Assembly: GCA_029240105.1 (NCBI GenBank)
Contig: JARBTR010000006.1
Location: 310,001 to 374,000 of the forward strand
Direction of reading: 5' to 3'
DNA length: 64,000 nt
From: Caryophanales bacterium
GTDB lineage: Bacteria; Bacillota; Bacilli; JARBTR01
The stretch's first letter is position 1; each line of letters starts with the position of its first letter. The notes below the pieces were generated by a model. The model was not told where the DNA came from and made no database searches. It saw only the letters and a program-made list of their open reading frames with translations. A program made the translations under genes and the position numbers. This document shows positions 58,434 through 64,000 of this stretch, one piece after another.

Positions 58434-60023
58434 TTAGATATTTTTTTGGAAGCGTATTTTATTAAAGATCCAATTAATAACAATTTTTCTTTCTGGCTTT
58501 TTAAAAACTACAGTAAAACTTATTAAAAAACCAACAATTGAAGTAAAGACTGCTGCACCCATAAATTCAAAAAAACTATTTATTTCAAAGACTGTTCTAA
58601 ATCCAAATGAAACCAATGTAACCAAAATTACATTGATTAAATTTTTTATAATAGCTGGATAAAAAAATCTCTTTTTCAAGCCCAGACATTTCGCGCTATA
58701 AACAGGAAGGAATACAGTTGCCCTAATAATTCCTACAACAGAGCTTACCCCGACCACCACTAACATTTTTTCCATTTCACTATCAAAAACGTTTAATAGT
58801 AATAGAACTAGACCAATTGTTAAAATGGAGTTAAAAAATAAATATAAAGATGATTTTTTTACTTTATTCGTAATGGTAAATACAATCCATAAAGGCTCTA
58901 GAGACAAAACAAAAGGAAATGCTGCCGAGCCGGCTATCGTTAAAATCATTAATTTGTGTGAATCTAATGTAGGTACCCAAAGCGAAAAGAATTGTTCACC
59001 ATATGCATATAGAATTGCAATCGGAATACTTGAAATTGTGCCTAATACTTTCACGGATAGAAGTAACTGTTCTTTCAGGCTTTCTAGATTATCCTTTGCA
59101 TAACTTATCACCATCTGCGGAGCAAATACACCTGCAATTGTGCCCATCAACGTGAGGATAAAAGTAGGAATTGTTTTTGAAATGGATATATAGCCCATAG
59201 CGAAAGAGCTAATAAGTAGATTTGAGAGTAGCAAGTCTAGCCCATTTGAAAGAACACCAGCAATTCTAGTAAAACTGTTCCAAATTCCTGAAGTGATTAG
59301 TTCTTTTACTTTAGTTAAATCAATGTATTTGGTTCGAATTTTAATATACGGAATAAGTGCCTTTGTATAGAAAATATTTAATTGTAATCCAATAATAATG
59401 CTAATAAAAGAAGCAAAACCAATGTACCAAATGCTCGGCTTAAAAAACGCAAATGCAAACAAAAGAATTAAAGCAGAAATCGCGCTAGTTAAAATACCAT
59501 TTTTTGAATTTAAATCTAATCGGTTAAATGCAAAAGTAGAAACACTGAAAACTGATCCCATTACTGAAATTAAAAAGCCACCGAATATAAATATCCATAA
59601 CAATTTTATATCCCACATTAAATGAGCTGGAACATTCAGTAACTTATCAATATAAATTATTATTAGGACTATTGGAATTACTAAGATTGATGATAGTAGG
59701 GCATTTGCAAACACCAGCGAAGAATAATACTGAATAGTGTCCTTCTCCCTATTTTGTTGAATACTTATAGTTATAAATCTCCCTGCCATTGAATTTAAGG
59801 CAACGGTAATAATCTGAGCGTATCCAATAAAATTATTTGCAAGTCCTACAAATCCGTATCCAGTACTTCCTACAGTTTTTATGATATAAGGTGTTAAAAA
59901 AAGGCTAATTCCAATATTTACGGCAAAGGAAATTATTTGAGCAATCAAGTTTATTGACAATTGTTTCCCATAACTTTTTGAAGAATGATTAATCTTAAGT
60001 TTTTTTACGATCTCACTAAACAT
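58434..60023 (-). CDS. Wzx-like polysaccharide flippase, second copy
   Basis: 529 residues with about 14 membrane helices, MOP-family. The N-terminus has the helix LIAQIISFAVNIGISLFLTP and then YIIKTVGSTGYGFVGLANN, common in lipid-linked oligosaccharide flippases and teichuronic acid exporters. AGGTGAAG precedes the ATG. It is separate from the flippase at 15.8-17.3 kb and probably serves the glycerol-phosphate glycan made by its neighbours. Confidence 0.87.
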   Translation of the reverse strand: MFSEIVKKLKINHSSKSYGKQLSINLIAQIISFAVNIGISLFLTPYIIKTVGSTGYGFVGLANNFIGYAQIITVALNSMAGRFITISIQQNREKDTIQYYSSLVFANALLSSILVIPIVLIIIYIDKLLNVPAHLMWDIKLLWIFIFGGFLISVMGSVFSVSTFAFNRLDLNSKNGILTSAISALILLFAFAFFKPSIWYIGFASFISIIIGLQLNIFYTKALIPYIKIRTKYIDLTKVKELITSGIWNSFTRIAGVLSNGLDLLLSNLLISSFAMGYISISKTIPTFILTLMGTIAGVFAPQMVISYAKDNLESLKEQLLLSVKVLGTISSIPIAILYAYGEQFFSLWVPTLDSHKLMILTIAGSAAFPFVLSLEPLWIVFTITNKVKKSSLYLFFNSILTIGLVLLLLNVFDSEMEKMLVVVGVSSVVGIIRATVFLPVYSAKCLGLKKRFFYPAIIKNLINVILVTLVSFGFRTVFEINSFFEFMGAAVFTSIVGFLISFTVVFKKPERKIVINWIFNKIRFQKNI

Positions 60024-60188
60024 CTACTTCACCTATTATATAAAGGTTATACCTTTCAATTGATCGGATTCGGTACACTTTATTGGTTTTCCATTTTCTT
60101 CGGGATATTTCATTACAACCCATTTACCCAAAAAATTCATACTTAAGAAATATATTAAGCCGAACCAATTTCAAATTTGAAATCCATA

Positions 60189-61121
60189 TTAATAATGTGA
60201 CTTTATTAAATAAAAGTAGGCGTAATATAATTTTAATTTCCATGACAGCCTACTCAGATAAATATCGTTACTCATTTCTTTCAGGCATTTTCTATATCTT
60301 TTTCGATCAGGAAGTGAGAATTTATTTTTATTCTGTTGATAAAAATCAAACACAAACGAGTAAAGAAACGAGAGAGTCCAATCACTCATCTGTTTCTTTC
60401 CTACTTTATTTAAGAAACGTGTACGATCTAAATAAGCCTCTACAGTGCACTCGATATTTTTCATATGGCGGTGAACACCGGTTATGCTATCATCACGAGA
60501 AAAATAAAAATATAATGGTTCTGAACTAATCACAGTTTTCTTAGCTTTATAAAGTAGATGGTGCGAGACGTATTCATCTTCATGTAGCTTCCCTACTGGG
60601 AATCGAATCGTTTCAAATAGTGCCGCTTTATATAGCTTTCCCCATGCAATAATCAAATTGGTCATAAATTCCGTTGCATAACAATCTAGTATCGATTGAG
60701 AATCAAACTCATGGATTTTGTGGTTCGTACTGCTAGCTACAGGATTATCACTAGTGACTTTTAGATAGCCACATATAGAAATATCAGATCCCGTTGACGT
60801 CAAAAGGAAATGGAGTCTCTCTAAATAGTTTTCATTTACCCAATCATCACTATCGATAAACGTAATAAAGTCTCCACTTGCTACATGTAACCCAGCATTT
60901 CTCGCATCAGAAAGTCCACCGTTTTCCTTGTGAATAACCATAATACGGTGATCACTTAAACGATAGTTGTCACATATTTCTCCGCACCGATCTGGAGATC
61001 CATCGTCCACTAATATTAGTTCGAAATTTGTATACGTCTGACCTATTATCGAATCTACACATCTATAAAGATACTTCTCAACTTTGTAAACAGGTACTAT
61101 GACACTTATTAACTCGTTCAT
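60189..61121 (-). CDS. Family 2 glycosyltransferase (paralogue C)
   Basis: About 310 residues, beginning ISVIVPVYKVEKYLYRCVDS with VDDGSPDRCGEICD, NGGLSDARNAG, and FIDSDDW for metal binding. The second of two ATG codons fits the AGAGGAAG ribosome binding site. It is closely related to the next upstream gene, from which it is separated by 16 bases. The acceptor is unknown. Confidence 0.87.
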   Translation of the reverse strand: MNELISVIVPVYKVEKYLYRCVDSIIGQTYTNFELILVDDGSPDRCGEICDNYRLSDHRIMVIHKENGGLSDARNAGLHVASGDFITFIDSDDWVNENYLERLHFLLTSTGSDISICGYLKVTSDNPVASSTNHKIHEFDSQSILDCYATEFMTNLIIAWGKLYKAALFETIRFPVGKLHEDEYVSHHLLYKAKKTVISSEPLYFYFSRDDSITGVHRHMKNIECTVEAYLDRTRFLNKVGKKQMSDWTLSFLYSFVFDFYQQNKNKFSLPDRKRYRKCLKEMSNDIYLSRLSWKLKLYYAYFYLIKSHY

Positions 61122-61137
61122 CATTCTTCCTCTCAAA

Positions 61138-62157
61138 TTAAATACTTTTAATCCACCGAATTAATGATTGTTGAGCATAAATGAATCTAACAGCTCCAAT
61201 TTTAATGAGGTTGAAAAGTAAAATTTGGCTTATACTCTTTCCGCTGTTGTACCTTAAATATTCTTTAACAACAGCGTTGTTACTAACTTTCTTTATCGTT
61301 TTTAGTTTACACGTTGCTGATATTTTTGCACCTTGTTCAAAATCATTTGTAATGGATGAGATTAATAGCTCCCCGAATAATTGTTTAAATTGGATTATTG
61401 ACTCTTTTGAGCAATTCAATTGTTCATATGTGTTTAACACTTTTCCAAATACTTTTACATGGACTTCAAAGTAATCTGCACGATATTTTGTATACAAGGA
61501 ATCTGAATTAATCCGCTGATAATGATAGAAATTTTCATCCGAGAAAATGACTTCTTCACAGTGGATTAAATATTCCATGTTAAAGTACGTATCTTCCCCT
61601 AAGGATAAATCAGGTTCAAATCTAATTTGATTTTTATCTAGAATGTCTCGTTTATACAATTTGCAACATGGGCCGCAAATTAAGATCATTGGATAATCTA
61701 TATCTCTTTTTTCTAAAAGGATTTTGGACGTATAAGACTTCTTTTTTCCTTGGAGAGTTTCTTCTTTGATAAGTAAATCTCCCGAAAACGTTTCCATCTT
61801 TATGCCACCAATATACAAATCAGCTTCTGCTGATTCAATAGCTAAAATGGCTTTTTCCAAAAAGGTTTGTTCTATATAATCGTCACTATCTACGAAGGTG
61901 ATGTATTTTCCTTTAGCGACATCTATGCCAACATTTCGCGACTTGCTTACTCCAGCATTTTCTTGATGAATAACACGAATCCGGGAATCTTTCATTGCAA
62001 ATAAATCACAAATTTCCGCACATTGATCCGGACTTCCATCTTCTACTAAAATGAGTTCAAAATGTCTATAGGTCTGATTTAAAATACTTTTGATACATTT
62101 TTCTAGATATTTTTCCGCTTTGTAAACGGGAACAATGACGCTTATCAAACTCTCCAT
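61138..62157 (-). CDS. Family 2 glycosyltransferase (paralogue D)
   Basis: 339 residues, starting ISVIVPVYKAEKYLEKCIKS with VEDGSPDQCAEICD, NAGVSKSRNVG and FVDSDDYIEQT. It shares nearly all GT-A motifs with the downstream gene, so the two form another tandem duplicate. A 190-base gap without a gene precedes it and contains two copies of a TTGGATGCAATCA text of unknown meaning. Confidence 0.87.
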   Translation of the reverse strand: MESLISVIVPVYKAEKYLEKCIKSILNQTYRHFELILVEDGSPDQCAEICDLFAMKDSRIRVIHQENAGVSKSRNVGIDVAKGKYITFVDSDDYIEQTFLEKAILAIESAEADLYIGGIKMETFSGDLLIKEETLQGKKKSYTSKILLEKRDIDYPMILICGPCCKLYKRDILDKNQIRFEPDLSLGEDTYFNMEYLIHCEEVIFSDENFYHYQRINSDSLYTKYRADYFEVHVKVFGKVLNTYEQLNCSKESIIQFKQLFGELLISSITNDFEQGAKISATCKLKTIKKVSNNAVVKEYLRYNSGKSISQILLFNLIKIGAVRFIYAQQSLIRWIKSI

Positions 62158-62347
62158 TATTTATTTCAGCTTCACCTAAGGCAAAGCACCTTTCTAATAT
62201 TCAAAAAGTCTTCTCAATCCAACAACCATTATGTTTACTTGGATGCAATCAACACAACAATATAACCATAACAACTTTGGATGCAATCAGACTATCTTTT
62301 AACAGTAACGTCTCTTAAATTAGTTAATTATCTATCAAATAATTAAA

Positions 62348-63487
62348 CTAAACCTCCAGAACATTCTTTATCTGACTTACAAATTTCTCGTCCAACATTT
62401 TAATCGTTTCTCGACCTTCATAATTGTCGTTCATATCTATTTGTCTAATTGCCTTTGCAATTTGCTCAGGATCATTCTTTTCGCAGTAAAACAATAAATT
62501 ATTAACTGGTGAATGTTCCAACACTTTAATTCTTACTGACACTACTCTAAGCCCATTAGCCATATATGACAATACTTTAGACGGAAAGGAAGTGTCATTA
62601 AATTCAGCATTTGGATTTTGTGCGCTTAATCCGATTTGGCATCTTTGAATAAACTGTATATACTCTTCACCACTTAGTAATCCATCATAGGTAACTTTAC
62701 ATCTTGTTTTATTCGAAATAGTATCTATTAAATTTAGTAAATCTTTTTTTTCTTCTTTGCTTCCAAAGCCTAAAATATGCAAATGATATTTTTCATCAAG
62801 AAATTCTGCTGATGCTACTGCTGCTTGGCAGCCACCTTTATGGGAATCGAGGGTACCAGCATATATACAGTGAATTCTACCATCTTTAAAACTTACATCT
62901 CTATCATGTTCAACGCGATAAGTTCCACAAATGATACTATACGGCTTTTTATCCTTATTAATTTTATCGCTAAGCATCTCTGTTGGAAAAATATAACTAC
63001 TCGCCTTTTTAAAAAGTGCAAATTCCAATTTTCTTCTCAACCACGATATTGAAACAGCATTTTGATAAATCTCTTCTACTTCAAGTACCAACGAAAATTT
63101 ACGAAAGAATTTTAATATTAACAAAGGTAGCATTGCCTCTAAGGTGTGATAAACCAAAACTGTTTCATTTTTATTTATGTTTAATAAAAGATATTTAAAT
63201 ATTTGAAACCTAAAAAATATCATAGAGAAAACTTTTTCGAAGAAGTTCTTCCCTAAATAAGTAGGCATAAGTCGATAGGAAATATGTTTATGAATTGCTA
63301 CTTTTTTGCCAGGAAAATATCCTGGTAATCCTGTTGCTGAAAAAGAAACAATTTCAACCTCATAACCATTTTCTACAAGTGATTCTGCAATATAATCCAT
63401 CTTGCTCGTCGCTGCAGGTGAAAAGATCCTTTTCTCAGCTTCGTTTTCTTTTCGATCATAAAAACCTATATATTTTATTTTTTTCAT
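62348..63487 (-). CDS. GT-B glycosyltransferase (family 1/4-like)
   Basis: About 379 residues. The N-terminal domain has ATSKMDYIAESLVENGYEVEI. The C-terminal domain has IYAGTLDSHKGG, ILGFGSKEEK, GLLSGEEYIQFI and the FPSKVLSYMANGLRVVS motif of GT4 transferases. I chose the ATG at 63487: an open frame continues 30 codons further but overlaps the upstream gene. There is a 22-base gap after that gene. Confidence 0.8.
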   Translation of the reverse strand: MKKIKYIGFYDRKENEAEKRIFSPAATSKMDYIAESLVENGYEVEIVSFSATGLPGYFPGKKVAIHKHISYRLMPTYLGKNFFEKVFSMIFFRFQIFKYLLLNINKNETVLVYHTLEAMLPLLILKFFRKFSLVLEVEEIYQNAVSISWLRRKLEFALFKKASSYIFPTEMLSDKINKDKKPYSIICGTYRVEHDRDVSFKDGRIHCIYAGTLDSHKGGCQAAVASAEFLDEKYHLHILGFGSKEEKKDLLNLIDTISNKTRCKVTYDGLLSGEEYIQFIQRCQIGLSAQNPNAEFNDTSFPSKVLSYMANGLRVVSVRIKVLEHSPVNNLLFYCEKNDPEQIAKAIRQIDMNDNYEGRETIKMLDEKFVSQIKNVLEV

Positions 63488-63509
63488 CACTATATCTCTA
63501 AGACTTTCA

Positions 63510-64000
63510 TTAACTTTTCCTAAAAACACGCCAGATTGCTTTTGAAATTTTGTCCCCAAAAATACTACGCAACACAACCATTATCTTCCCATTCAAATTA
63601 CTTGTTCTAAACAAGTATTCATTATCCACCCATGTTGCTGCATAGTGATGCACCGAATATGAATTTAAGGTTAAATTGTTCGTGTTTTTTCTACGGTCAA
63701 TGGGATTAAAAAACTCAGTAGGGTAGACTTTAAAATTATAGATCTCTTGGTAAGACCCGTCTCGCACAAGTCCCATTTCAACAAGTTTCTTCGTAACCCG
63801 ATCACATACAGTTAAGCAATTTAAATTTCCTTCTTTGATAAAGTTATCATGAGTATACTCTTCAATCATATCTTTGCATAATTGATTTCCCTTCTCGCAA
63901 CCCATGATTAATCCTGGAGCAATGTGCTCATTGTCTTCAAAACCAACAAATGATTCTCCCAATAAAGAATCAATTGGTTTCAAAAGTTCTACATCTGTAT
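63510..64000 (-). CDS. DXD-type (GT32-like) glycosyltransferase, 5' end off window
   Basis: About 163 residues from the C-terminal part of the protein. The frame is open to the right edge, where the reading is TDVELLKPIDSL, which aligns with DVELLRSIDPLL in the fusion protein at 56512-58413, so the metal-binding DXD lies at the edge. Later motifs FVGFEDNEHIAPGLIMGC and YSVHHYAATW also match. It lacks the glycerophosphotransferase domain and ends as a single-domain enzyme. Confidence 0.85.
   Translation of the reverse strand, partial: TDVELLKPIDSLLGESFVGFEDNEHIAPGLIMGCEKGNQLCKDMIEEYTHDNFIKEGNLNCLTVCDRVTKKLVEMGLVRDGSYQEIYNFKVYPTEFFNPIDRRKNTNNLTLNSYSVHHYAATWVDNEYLFRTSNLNGKIMVVLRSIFGDKISKAIWRVFRKS

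Noticed and set aside
60083-60529. 148-codon open frame on the plus strand
   Set aside because: It lies mostly antisense to a clear glycosyltransferase gene and shows no family features.

Overview
The window is AT-rich chromosomal DNA from a low-GC Gram-positive bacterium of the order Bacillales. The evidence is strong GGAGG-type ribosome binding sites, frequent TTG and GTG starts, a pcrA-ligA-camS gene order, a DUF3048 lipoprotein, a class B sortase, and a block matching the Bacillus yfkD/yfkE/yfkF/yfkH genes. A Planococcaceae-like genus is plausible, but the species cannot be named from this sequence. No rRNA, tRNA, CRISPR array, transposase or phage gene was seen.

Region 1 (1-22.6 kb, minus strand) is a capsule or exopolysaccharide locus. 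In transcription order it holds galU, four family-2 glycosyltransferases, a Wzx flippase, pgcA and galE. Two polymerase or ligase-type membrane proteins, rmlACDB for dTDP-L-rhamnose, a membrane CapD/WbpM-type dehydratase, a PglC-type initiating sugar transferase and a 4-ketoreductase-like SDR follow. It ends with a WbuB-like glycosyltransferase, capE and a capF cut by the left edge. The set predicts a Wzx/Wzy-made polymer containing rhamnose, hexoses and probably L-FucNAc. Hairpin terminators behind galU, galE and rmlB divide it into transcription units.

Region 2 (22.7-38.9 kb) is mostly core genes: a broken pruA/rocA, camS, ligA, pcrA, a DUF3048 lipoprotein, purB, yfkD-like, yczE-like, menC, a Ca2+/H+ antiporter and an MFS exporter. 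A degenerate 35-bp tandem repeat fills the menC-cax gap.

Region 3 (38.9-44.9 kb) is the most unusual part. Two secreted multihaem c-type cytochromes (8 and 6 CxxCH motifs, each with a fibronectin-III-like front end) sit beside a wall-anchored SdrD-B-like protein with an NPKTA sorting motif and a class B sortase. The island lies between yfkF-like and yfkH-like genes and looks like a small cell-surface redox module.

Region 4 (44.9-51.3 kb) has a YihY/BrkB membrane protein, an NlpC/P60 cell-wall hydrolase preceded by a good WalR box, and an operon of response regulator, histidine kinase, FtsX-type permease, an ABC protein that has lost every catalytic motif, and a DUF2164 protein.

Region 5 (51.3-64 kb) is a second surface-glycan locus. 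It has bacillosamine-type genes (acetyltransferase, initiating transferase, and an aminotransferase fused to the membrane domain of a lost PglF/CapD dehydratase), an acyltransferase, tagD, a glycosyltransferase/glycerophosphotransferase fusion, a second Wzx flippase and further glycosyltransferases. It runs off the right edge inside a glycosyltransferase gene. This locus probably makes a glycerol-phosphate-containing, teichoic-acid-like glycan.
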